Source: Elstera litoralis (GTDB lineage: Bacteria > Pseudomonadota > Alphaproteobacteria > Elsterales > Elsteraceae). From it: a stretch of DNA of 20,900 nt. The stretch lies in the NCBI RefSeq assembly GCF_000963705.1, contig NZ_LAJY01000196.1, forward strand, positions 1 to 20,900, given 5' to 3'. Under the pieces are notes generated by a model, which was not told the origin of the DNA, ran no database searches, and saw nothing but the letters and a program-made list of their open reading frames with translations. Each line of letters begins with the position of its first letter. Position 1 is the first letter of the stretch. A program made the translations under genes and the position numbers. Below, piece by piece: positions 1 through 7,118 of the stretch.

Positions 1-843
1 AAGGCGGGCGAATGCCATGTCGCCGCCTATCCGAACCCGGCGGATGTCGAAGCGCTGAAGAAGGATGCCAACCTGAAGGTTCTGCAACAGGCGGGCCTGA
101 ACGTCGGTTACATCTCCTTCAATACCGAAAAAGCCCCGTTCGGCGATAAGCGCGTGCGCCAAGCGCTGAACCTGGCCGTCAATAAGAAGACCATCCTGGA
201 TGCGATTTATCCGGGTGGGATTGGCGAGATTGCCAAAAACCCGATCCCGCCGGTTATCGGCTGGGCCTATAACAACGACATTAAGGATTACGCCTACGAT
301 CCGGAAGCGGCCAAGAAGCTGCTGGCGGAAGCAGGCGTTCCGGCCGATACCGAAATCGACCTGTGGGCGATGCCGGTGGCGCGTCCCTATAATCCGGCGG
401 CCAAGCGCATGGCCGAAATCGTTCAGGCGGACTGGGCGAAGGTTGGGATTAAGGCCAAGATCGTTTCTTACGATTGGGCGGAATATCTGAAGCGCGTCCG
501 TGCCGGCGAGCATCAGACCGTCATGCTGGGGTGGACCGGCGATACTGGTGATCCCGATAACTTCCTCTACGAACTGCTCGGTTGCGGTGCGGCGAAGACC
601 GGCGGCAACAATGCCCGTTGGTGTAATCCCGGCTTTGAAGAGCTGATCCAGAAGGCCCGCAAGACCTCGGATCGCGCCGAACGCGGCAAGCTCTACAAAG
701 AAGCTCAGGTGATCTTCAAGGATGAAGCGCCTTGGCTGACGGTTGCCCACGCAGTGCAAACCGTGCCGATGGCGAAGAACGTTGAAGGCTTCAAGGTCGA
801 TCCGCTGGGTCACTTCAAGTTCTACGGCGTATCCATGAAGTAG
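1..843 (+). CDS. dppA: Dipeptide ABC transporter substrate-binding protein DppA (5' end missing)
   Basis: This is the C-terminal 280 residues of a periplasmic family-5 solute-binding protein; the frame is open from base 1 and stops at the TAG at 841-843. Such proteins capture dipeptides (and haem in E. coli) and deliver them to the DppBC channel. The stretch WTGDTGDPDNFLYELLGC, the paired cysteines around it, and the ending DPLGHFKFYGVSMK closely follow E. coli DppA as I know it. The family length is about 530 residues, so roughly the first half, including signal peptide and start, lies outside the window. The gene heads the dppABCDF operon, whose four downstream genes follow in the same direction. 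The DppA identity is strong; substrate preference is inferred from the family. Confidence 0.93.
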   Translation, partial: KAGECHVAAYPNPADVEALKKDANLKVLQQAGLNVGYISFNTEKAPFGDKRVRQALNLAVNKKTILDAIYPGGIGEIAKNPIPPVIGWAYNNDIKDYAYDPEAAKKLLAEAGVPADTEIDLWAMPVARPYNPAAKRMAEIVQADWAKVGIKAKIVSYDWAEYLKRVRAGEHQTVMLGWTGDTGDPDNFLYELLGCGAAKTGGNNARWCNPGFEELIQKARKTSDRAERGKLYKEAQVIFKDEAPWLTVAHAVQTVPMAKNVEGFKVDPLGHFKFYGVSMK

Positions 844-863
844 CCTTAGGGGTTTTGTAACGG

Positions 864-895
864 GAGGGCCGGACGCTTACGCGTTTCCGGCCCTC
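864..895 (+). terminator. Stem-loop between dppA and dppB
   Basis: The arms GAGGGCCGG (864-872) and CCGGCCCTC (887-895) pair perfectly. Inside them ACGC/GCGT pair around a TTAC loop, leaving a two-base TT bulge. No T-run follows, so this looks less like a full terminator than like an intercistronic hairpin that protects the dppA message or partly attenuates transcription into dppB. Binding-protein genes often have such hairpins because their product is needed in excess over the permease. Confidence 0.55.
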
Positions 896-984
896 TCGAT
901 TTAAGGCTTGGCGGCTCGCATTTTAATATTTCCGCAAAGCCGTTCGAGGTCTTGCGCGAGACTGCCCCAGGGAACCATTCATCC

Positions 985-1995
985 ATGCTGTCTTTTCTTT
1001 TTCGCCAGATCGCTCTGACGATTCCCACCTTCATTGGTGTCACGCTGCTGGCCTTCGTGATGATTAGGATCGTGCCGGGCGATCCGGTGCAGATCATGTC
1101 GGGCGACCGGGGGTTGCCCGAGGCGGTCTACGCCGAACGCTTGGCGGCGTTGGGGCTCGACCGGCCCGTGTGGGAGCAATATGTCGATTACCTGAGCAAG
1201 ATGGCTCAGGGCGATCTCGGGCGCTCGATTTACACCAAGGAATCGGTTCTGGATGAGTTCCTGGCCCGCTTTCCGGCCACGCTGGAACTGGCGGTTGCCG
1301 CCATTCTATTTGCGGTGGCGGTCGGCTTGCCAGCGGGGATGATTGCGGCGGTGCGACGAAAAACCATGACCGATTATTCGGTGATGACGGTGGCGCTCGC
1401 GGGCTATTCGATGCCGGTGTTCTGGTGGGCGCTGATTCTTGTGTTGATTTTCTCGATGACGTTGGGGTGGACGCCGGTTTCCGGCCGCTTGGGGTTGATT
1501 TATTTCTTTCCGCCCGTCACCGGCTTCGTTTTGATCGATACGCTGATTTTGGGCGAATATGAGGCCTTTTGGTCGGCGCTGCGGCATTTGGCGTTGCCCG
1601 CGATTGCGCTTGGCACGATTCCGATGGCGGTGATTGCGCGGATGACGCGTTCGGCCATGCTGGAGGTCTTGCAGGAAGATTATGTGCGCACGGCGCGCGC
1701 CAAGGGCCTTTCGCCGTTTCGGGTCGTTGCCGTCCACGCGCTGCGCAATGCGCTGATCCCGGTCGTCACCGTCATCGGCTTGCAGGTCTCCACGCTGTTT
1801 TCCGGCGCGGTGCTGACCGAGACGATCTTTAGCTGGCCCGGCATCGGCAAATGGCTGATCGAAGCCTTGTCGCGCCGGGATTATCCCATTCTGCAAGGGG
1901 CATTGATGCTGATCGCGACCACGACGATCCTCGTCAATCTGCTGATGACGCTGACCTATGGCGTTATCAACCCCCGCATCCGTCACAAGCGTTAG
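985..1995 (+). CDS. dppB: Dipeptide ABC transporter permease DppB
   Basis: Inner-membrane permease subunit of the dipeptide importer, 336 residues from the ATG at 985. The N-terminus MLSFLFRQIALTIPTFIGV, the segment IVPGDPVQIMSGDRG, the EAA-type loop in which ARAKGLSPFRVVAVHALRNA contacts the ATPases, and the ending NPRIRHKR all follow E. coli DppB. Six hydrophobic segments fit the family. An in-frame ATG at 952 would add 11 residues, but the family start matches 985, with a weak purine-rich site (CAGGGAA) upstream. dppC starts 9 bases after the stop. No defect was seen. Confidence 0.95.
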   Translation: MLSFLFRQIALTIPTFIGVTLLAFVMIRIVPGDPVQIMSGDRGLPEAVYAERLAALGLDRPVWEQYVDYLSKMAQGDLGRSIYTKESVLDEFLARFPATLELAVAAILFAVAVGLPAGMIAAVRRKTMTDYSVMTVALAGYSMPVFWWALILVLIFSMTLGWTPVSGRLGLIYFFPPVTGFVLIDTLILGEYEAFWSALRHLALPAIALGTIPMAVIARMTRSAMLEVLQEDYVRTARAKGLSPFRVVAVHALRNALIPVVTVIGLQVSTLFSGAVLTETIFSWPGIGKWLIEALSRRDYPILQGALMLIATTTILVNLLMTLTYGVINPRIRHKR

Positions 1996-2004
1996 GGAGG
2001 GGTT

Positions 2005-2903
2005 ATGACCACTCTTGCTTCCAAATCCGCGCCCGTTTCCGCCCCGCCGGGGCCGATGCGCCTGTTTTGGCTGGAGTTTTCCAGCAATCGCGGGGCGCTC
2101 GCCGGGCTTATTCTGATTTTGTCGATGGTGTTCCTGGCGGCGTTTGCGCCCTGGGTGGCCCCCCATGATCCGATCGAACAGTTCCGCGACGGCTTGCTGA
2201 TCCCGCCGGTGTGGGACGCCGAGGGCAGTTGGCGCTTCATTCTCGGCACTGACGATATTGGCCGCGATATTCTCTCGCGCATTCTCTACGGCGCGCGCGT
2301 ATCGCTGGTGATCGCGGTCGTTGTGGTGGCGGTATCCATCGTCATCGGTATCGCCTTGGGCTGATCGCCGGGTTCTTCCGGGGGATTGTGGAAATCGCGC
2401 TGCTGCGGTTCATGGATATTCTTCAGTCTATGCCCACACTGCTGCTGGCGCTGACCATCGTCGCCATTCTCGGGCCGGGGCTGAACAATGCGATGGTCGC
2501 CGTCTGTATCGTGCTGCTGCCGAGTTTCGTGCGCCTGACCCACGCGGCGGTTCTGTCGGAAATGTCGAAAGACTATGTGCTGGCGGCGCGGATGATCGGC
2601 GCGTCCAAGTTCCGCCTCATGGTCCGCACGGTGCTACCGAACTGCTTGGCCCCGCTGATTGTGCAGGCGAGCCTTAGTCTGTCGACCGCGATTCTGGATA
2701 CGGCGGCGCTCGGCTTCCTTGGGCAAGGCGCGCAACCGCCAACGCCGGAATGGGGAACCATGCTGTCCGACGCCACGCAATATCTGCAACGCGCCTGGTG
2801 GGTGACGCTGCCGGGGGTCGCCATTCTGCTGGCGGTGCTGGCCTTTAATCTGATCGGCGACGGTCTGCGCGATGCTCTCGATCCGAAGTTGAAACGCTCA
2901 TGA
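2005..2903 (+). pseudogene. dppC: Dipeptide ABC transporter permease DppC, frameshifted as read
   Basis: Second permease subunit of the Dpp importer, partner of DppB. The reading frame from the ATG at 2005 (after a strong GGGAGGGG site) runs to a TGA at 2362-2364, ending IVIGIALG. The homologous sequence continues one frame back as LIAGFFRGIVEIALLRFMDI from 2361. One base is missing near GGGCTGATC, where GGC CTG ATC would be expected. Adding it gives a 299-residue protein of normal family length, with the EAA loop near DYVLAARMIGASKFRLMVR and the usual ending GDGLRDALDPKLK. No slippery heptamer or downstream stem-loop suggests programmed frameshifting. This is either a sequence error or a real single-base deletion that would abolish the subunit. 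The stop overlaps the dppD start (ATGA). Confidence 0.88.
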
Positions 2904-3913
2904 GCCTGCTTGAAATCCGCAATCTCACGGTCGAATTTCCCACGTCGCGCGGCTTGTTCCGCGCGGTCGATGGCGTCGATCTCACCGTTCCCGAAGGCGA
3001 AGTGCTGGGCGTGGTCGGCGAATCCGGCTCCGGCAAATCGGTGTCGATGCTGGCGACGATGGGGCTTTTGCCCGATTACGCCCTTATTCGCGCCGATAAG
3101 CTCAGCTTTGATGGGCGCGATCTTCTGTCCCTCAATGCGGCCCAGCGCCGGGCGATTGTCGGCAAAGATATCGCCATGATCTTCCAAGAACCGACCACCA
3201 GCCTGAACCCCTGCTTTACGGTCGAATATCAAATCGATGAGGCCCTGAAGGTTCATACGACGGCGACGAAGGCGCAGCGCCGGGAACGGATTCTGGAATT
3301 GCTAACCCAGGTCGGCATTCCCGATCCGGCGTCGCGGCTTTCGGCCTATCCGCACCAGCTTTCGGGCGGGATGAACCAGCGCATTATGATTGCGATGGCG
3401 ATTTCCTGCCGCCCGCGCCTGCTGATCGCCGACGAGCCGACGACGGCGCTGGACGTGACCATTCAGGCGCAAATCATGGATTTGCTCACGCAGCTTCAGC
3501 GCGAGCAGAAGATGACGATGGTGCTGATTACGCACGATATGGCCGTTGTCTCGGAAGCCGCGCACCGCATGCAGGTCATGTACGCGGGGCAAGTGGTGGA
3601 GCAAGCGCCGGTGGAGCGGCTGTTCACCGCGCCGCGTCACCCCTATACGGGGGCGCTGCTGAATGCGCTGCCGGAACATGCCACGGCGGTGCTCGGCGGC
3701 CCCCGCAAGCGCCTGCCGACGATTGCGGGCGTGGTGCCGGGGATCGGCGACCGCCCGAAAGGCTGCCTGTTCAACCCGCGCTGCGGTTTCGTGACCGACC
3801 GTTGCCGCGATGATGCCCCGGCCTTGCGGGCCGAAACCTTCGGCGGGGCCGTGCGCTGCCACACGCCGCTTGACGGAAAAGGGCAACCGATGGCGATGGA
3901 GACCGTGCAATGA
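2900..3913 (+). CDS. dppD: Dipeptide ABC transporter ATP-binding protein DppD
   Basis: One of the two cytoplasmic ATPases powering dipeptide import, 337 residues. In order it shows Walker A GESGSGKS, Q-loop FQEPTTSLNP, the signature LSGGMNQRIMIAMAI (this variant is typical of DppD/OppD), Walker B LLIADEPTTALD and the H-loop LITHDM. The C-terminal oligopeptide-transporter extension carries cysteines in CLFNPRCGF and TDRC, which in this family are linked to an iron-sulfur site. The ATG at 2900 overlaps the dppC stop by 4 bases and the stop overlaps the dppF start by 4 bases, indicating translational coupling. Confidence 0.95.
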   Translation: MSLLEIRNLTVEFPTSRGLFRAVDGVDLTVPEGEVLGVVGESGSGKSVSMLATMGLLPDYALIRADKLSFDGRDLLSLNAAQRRAIVGKDIAMIFQEPTTSLNPCFTVEYQIDEALKVHTTATKAQRRERILELLTQVGIPDPASRLSAYPHQLSGGMNQRIMIAMAISCRPRLLIADEPTTALDVTIQAQIMDLLTQLQREQKMTMVLITHDMAVVSEAAHRMQVMYAGQVVEQAPVERLFTAPRHPYTGALLNALPEHATAVLGGPRKRLPTIAGVVPGIGDRPKGCLFNPRCGFVTDRCRDDAPALRAETFGGAVRCHTPLDGKGQPMAMETVQ

Positions 3914-4892
3914 CCGATCTCATGAAGGCGGTCGATCTGCGCCGCCATTACGGCGTTAGCCGGGGGCTGTTTCAGCCGAGCGCGACGGTGAAAGCCGTCG
4001 ATGGCGTGTCCTTCACCCTCAATGCCGGGCAAACGCTGGCGATTGTCGGCGAAAGCGGCTGCGGTAAATCCACCCTCGCGCGCCTGCTGGCGCTGTTCGA
4101 GGAGCCGACCGAGGGCGAGCTGTTCATCGACGGCAAGCCGGTGACGCAGGCCGATGCCGCGACGCGCAAGCACCTGCGCCAGAGCGTGCAGATGGTGTTC
4201 CAGAACCCCTATGGCTCGCTCAATCCGCGCCACACGATTGGCGGTGCGCTCGAAGAGCCGCTGGCGATCAACCGGCCCGCGATGAGCGCGGCGGACCGGC
4301 GGGCGGCGGCGGAAGCATGATGGCGAAGGTCGGCTTGCGGCCCGAATTCTATGGGCGCTATCCGCATATGTTTTCGGGCGGCCAGCGCCAGCGTATCGCC
4401 ATTGCCCGCGCGCTGATGCTGAACCCGCGTATCGTGGTTGCCGACGAGCCGGTGTCGGCGCTCGATGTGTCGATCCAGGCGCAGGTATTGAACCTGTTGA
4501 TGGATTTGCAGGACGAGTTCGACCTTGCCTATGTGTTCATCTCGCACGATCTCGGCGTCGTCCGCCACATCGCCTCCGATGTGATGGTGATGTACCTGGG
4601 CCGTCCCGTGGAATATGGGCCGGTGGAGCAAATCTTCGAAGACCCGCGCCACCCCTATACGCAAGCCCTCCTGGGCAGCCGTCCGCGTCTGCGGGCGATT
4701 GGCGAGCCGCCGGAAAGCCGTCCGCGCCTGTCGGGCGAGTTGCCGTCGCCGCTCAACCCGCCCTCCGGCTGCGCCTTCCATAAGCGCTGTCCGCTGGTCG
4801 TGCCGACGTGCAGCGAAATCCGGCCCGAGCCGATCCTGGTCGGCAATCGCGTCGTCGCCTGCCCCGTCGCGCTGCGCGAGCGCGCCGCCTAA
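3910..4892 (+). pseudogene. dppF: Dipeptide ABC transporter ATP-binding protein DppF, frameshifted as read
   Basis: Second ATPase of the dipeptide importer. The first frame (3910-4320) holds the N-terminal part with Walker A GESGCGKST and Q-loop FQNPYGSLNPR, and stops at TGA 4318-4320 after RRAAAEA. The next frame resumes at 4317 as MMAKVGLRPEFYGRYPHMFS, followed by signature SGGQRQRIAIARAL, Walker B VVADEPVSALD and H-loop FISHDLG. A base is missing at GGAAGCATGATG, where GAA GCG ATG ATG would be expected. The repaired protein has 327 residues, normal for DppF, including the C-terminal extension with CAFHKRCPL and TCSE. An ATG lies in the second frame at the break, but a protein starting there would lack Walker A. 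It is the last gene before the terminator at 4897-4926. Confidence 0.88.
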
Positions 4893-4896
4893 TCTG

Positions 4897-4926
4897 AAAC
4901 CCCCGCCGTCACACGCGGGGGTTTTT
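4897..4926 (+). terminator. Rho-independent terminator of the dpp operon
   Basis: The perfect stem CCCCCGC (4900-4906) / GCGGGGG (4915-4921) has an 8-base loop, AAA before it and TTTTT (4922-4926) after it. It begins 5 bases after the dppF stop, so it ends the operon. It also separates dpp from the OsmC gene that starts at 4945. Confidence 0.9.
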
Positions 4927-4944
4927 CTTGGAAGGAAGCCTGCC

Positions 4945-5358
4945 ATGCACGAGCGTCTTGTCACCGTCGCGGAAAGCGGCAATGGCCCCTATGGCCAGTT
5001 TATCACCGCAGGCCATCATGTTTTGAGTGCGGACGAGCCGGAAAGCGTCGGCGGCAAGGATACCGGGCCGGACCCCTACGAGTTGTTGCTCTCGGCCCTA
5101 GGGGCTTGCACGTCGATGACGCTGCGCATGTACGCCCAGCGCAAACAATTCCCCCTGGAAAAGATCGAAGTGCGCCTGCGCCATCTCGTGCGCGCCGATA
5201 AGGAAAACCGCGATAAGTTCGAGCGGATCATTACGCTGCACGGCCCGCTGACCGACGAACAGCGCCAACGTTTGTTGGAGGTGGCCGACCGCTGCCCCGT
5301 GAGTGAGACGCTGAAGCGAAGCTCGGAGATTCAGAGCAGCCTGACCCCAGGGATTTAG
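4945..5358 (+). CDS. OsmC family protein
   Basis: A 137-residue OsmC-like protein; the family contains thiol-dependent peroxidases that reduce organic hydroperoxides in the cytoplasm. The conserved core DPYELLLSALGACTSMTLR carries Cys55, and a second conserved cysteine, Cys117, sits in VADRCPVSETLKR. This pair is the redox-active couple of the family. It differs clearly from the Ohr protein encoded at 18343-18768, so it belongs to another OsmC branch with a less certain substrate. The ATG at 4945 follows a GGAAGGA ribosome site; an upstream extension of the frame would run through the dpp terminator and is rejected. It is flanked by terminators on both sides. The start is only 19 bases after the dpp terminator, so any promoter of its own would have to overlap that structure. 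Confidence 0.88.
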   Translation: MHERLVTVAESGNGPYGQFITAGHHVLSADEPESVGGKDTGPDPYELLLSALGACTSMTLRMYAQRKQFPLEKIEVRLRHLVRADKENRDKFERIITLHGPLTDEQRQRLLEVADRCPVSETLKRSSEIQSSLTPGI

Positions 5359-5379
5359 GCTCCCGCTTCGACTACGGAA

Positions 5380-5410
5380 ACGCCGGGGCGGTAGCGCTCC
5401 GGCGTCTTTT
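5380..5410 (+). terminator. Rho-independent terminator after the OsmC gene
   Basis: ACGCCGG (5380-5386) pairs with CCGGCGT (5399-5405). An inner GCG/CGC stem extends it around a GTAG loop, and TCTTTT follows directly. It lies 22 bases after the stop of the OsmC gene. Confidence 0.85.
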
Positions 5411-5512
5411 ATTTCGGAAAACTGTGGTGCCTTTACAAACTTCTCGCGGGAAGATTTATGGTAAACTCCTTGGAAAAGATGGATTTACGCGTGACCGAAA
5501 ATGGATGGTGCG

Positions 5513-5890
5513 ATGAAGAGATCGATATTGGTTTTGCTGATTTTTCTGTTTGCGTTAGTTCCGATTGCTCTAACTATATTATTCAATTCCTATAATATAG
5601 GAATCTCTTGTGGGAGATATTTCCGGTGTGGGGGTGATTTTGTCCTCGCGATATATATATCCGCATTAATTTTTTCTCTGTGTATTCATCGATTTCAAAG
5701 AGTGCTTATGCTTTTTTTATCTACATCGGTTTATTTTGGTTTAACCGCCATTTTCGTGGCGTTACTCGATCTTCCTATCGGCGGAGTGTCTTCTCATTTG
5801 TTGGCGAAAATGCAATTTTTTATTATTATATTACCCTATTTAGGCTATTATTCGCCTCTTCTGTTGTTCTTCGATAAAAAATCCGCTTGA
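5513..5890 (+). CDS. Small AT-rich integral membrane protein, unknown function
   Basis: I do not recognise this protein. From the ATG at 5513 it has 125 residues; an in-frame ATG at 5501 would add MDGA, and neither start has a good ribosome site. It has about four hydrophobic segments (near residues 4-24, 40-57, 64-86 and 99-118), a loop with two cysteines (SCGRYFRCGG), and a short charged tail FFDKKSA. Base composition is markedly AT-rich and codons such as ATA and TTA are used freely, unlike every other gene here, which suggests recent acquisition or weak selection. The upstream and downstream genes belong to unrelated units. It could also be a non-coding AT-rich insertion that happens to be open, but the clean membrane topology argues for a gene. 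Confidence 0.55.
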   Translation: MKRSILVLLIFLFALVPIALTILFNSYNIGISCGRYFRCGGDFVLAIYISALIFSLCIHRFQRVLMLFLSTSVYFGLTAIFVALLDLPIGGVSSHLLAKMQFFIIILPYLGYYSPLLLFFDKKSA

Positions 5891-5911
5891 TCGGCTTTCT
5901 GGGCGCTCGCG

Positions 5912-6355
5912 CTATAAGAGCATCCCCATTTCCAGCCACACCACCCGCCCGAAGCCGGCGACGAAATGCAGGCGCGGGGCGTTCAGGCGGTACAGGTGGA
6001 AATCGGTAAACTGATAGTACATCTCGGCCTCGGGATGGGCGGCGAGATAGACCCCCCGCAGTGCCTCTTTATCGGCGGGCTCGATAATGCCTTGCAGCGT
6101 CACCCGTCCGGCGGCGAGCGCGTCGGGGGCGGTGGCGACGCTGTCGGATTCCAGCAGCAGCGAGGCGCGCGGATCGTTCGAAAGGTTCTGCGCGTGCTGG
6201 GCGAGGGTAGAGAAAAGGAAGAGCGGCATCAAATCGTCGCCGACCACGGTCGAAACCAAGGAGGCGTAAGGATCGCGCGCGTCGCCCATCAGCGTTGCCA
6301 GCGCGCCGCGCCGGGCTTTGGTGAGGATCGTCCGGGCTTCCAGGGTTAAATCCAT
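5912..6355 (-). CDS. Pyridoxamine 5'-phosphate oxidase-related FMN-binding protein
   Basis: A 147-residue protein with a split-barrel FMN-binding fold. The N-terminal stretch ARTILTKARRGALATLM, then DPYASLVSTVVGDDLMPLF, LSTLAQHAQNL-like spacing and DPRASLLLE, is typical of the HugZ/PNPOx-like group that includes haem-utilisation proteins. It lacks the C-terminal DUF2470 domain of longer members, so haem-related activity is only a possibility. The ATG at 6355 is preceded on this strand by AAGGAAG, a good ribosome site; longer in-frame starts would run into the divergent chvI gene. It is transcribed away from chvI, with about 80 bases between the two starts. Confidence 0.82.
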   Translation of the reverse strand: MDLTLEARTILTKARRGALATLMGDARDPYASLVSTVVGDDLMPLFLFSTLAQHAQNLSNDPRASLLLESDSVATAPDALAAGRVTLQGIIEPADKEALRGVYLAAHPEAEMYYQFTDFHLYRLNAPRLHFVAGFGRVVWLEMGMLL

Positions 6356-6434
6356 ATCGTCGCTTCCTTTTTTTGCCGTAAACTCGTGGCATACCCAGGC
6401 TAGAATGACCCAGCCATCAGCAGAAGGGCAGAGA

Positions 6435-7118
6435 ATGCCGCAGACCATTGCGTTAATCGATGACGATCAGAACATCCTGACCTCCGTTTCCATGCTGCTG
6501 GAAGCCGAAGGCTTCGAAGTGCGCACCTACCCCGATGGCGAAAGCGGCCTGCAAGGCATTCTTGGCAAGCCGCCGGATCTGGCGGTGCTCGATATTAAAA
6601 TGCCGCGCCTGAATGGGCTGGAAGTGCTGGAGCGCCTGCGCAAAACCAGCTCGCTGCCGGTGATCTTCCTGACCTCCAAGGATGATGACGAGGATGAGCT
6701 GACCGGCCTGTCGCTGGGGGCGGATGATTATATCCGCAAGCCCTTCAGTCAAACCCTGCTGCTGGCGCGCATTCGCGCGGTGCTGCGGCGGCGCGAAGCG
6801 GTAGCGGCGAACGAGCCCGCGATGATGGTGCGCGGCAATCTCGCCCTCGATGAAAAGCGCCACCTCTGCACCTGGAAGGGCCTGCCGATCGACCTGACGG
6901 TGACGGAGTTCCTCATTCTGATGGCGCTCGCTCAGCGTCCCGGCCATGTGAAGAGCCGCGATCAATTGCTCGACGCCGCCTATGGCGAAAGCGCTTTCGT
7001 CGATGACCGCACCATCGACAGCCACATCAAGCGCTTGCGTAAAAAATTCAAAGTCACCGACGAAGATTTTTCCGAAATCGAAACCCTGTATGGCGTTGGC
7101 TACCGATTCTCGTCCTAG
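6435..7118 (+). CDS. chvI: Response regulator ChvI (OmpR/PhoB type)
   Basis: DNA-binding response regulator of the ChvG/ChvI envelope-stress system, 227 residues. The receiver domain has acidic Asp9-Asp11, the phospho-acceptor Asp53 in LDIKMP, Thr80 and Lys102 in RKPFS. The C-terminal winged helix contains LTVTEFLILMALAQRPG, DDRTIDSHIKRLRKKF and the ending YGVGYRF. In rhizobia and Brucella the system controls acid/envelope response and virulence or symbiosis genes. The ATG at 6435 follows AGAAGGG; another in-frame ATG at 6405 has no such site. A TAGAAT hexamer at 6401-6406 is a possible -10 element. The 3' end overlaps chvG by 29 bases. Confidence 0.92.
   Translation: MPQTIALIDDDQNILTSVSMLLEAEGFEVRTYPDGESGLQGILGKPPDLAVLDIKMPRLNGLEVLERLRKTSSLPVIFLTSKDDDEDELTGLSLGADDYIRKPFSQTLLLARIRAVLRRREAVAANEPAMMVRGNLALDEKRHLCTWKGLPIDLTVTEFLILMALAQRPGHVKSRDQLLDAAYGESAFVDDRTIDSHIKRLRKKFKVTDEDFSEIETLYGVGYRFSS

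Noticed and set aside
2350..2370. Programmed ribosomal frameshift in dppC
   Set aside because: There is no X XXY YYZ slippery heptamer, no downstream pseudoknot or internal ribosome-like site, and no precedent in DppC. A missing base explains the break more simply.
4317..4892. Independent gene starting at ATG 4317 (signature and Walker B half of DppF)
   Set aside because: An ATPase lacking Walker A would be inactive. The sequence joins seamlessly to the preceding frame as one DppF of normal length.
5458..5595. A 45-codon frame (MVNSLEKMDLRVTENG...) overlapping the AT-rich membrane-protein gene
   Set aside because: It has no ribosome site and no recognisable feature, and ends inside the better-supported frame starting at 5513. 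It cannot be told from chance in AT-rich sequence.
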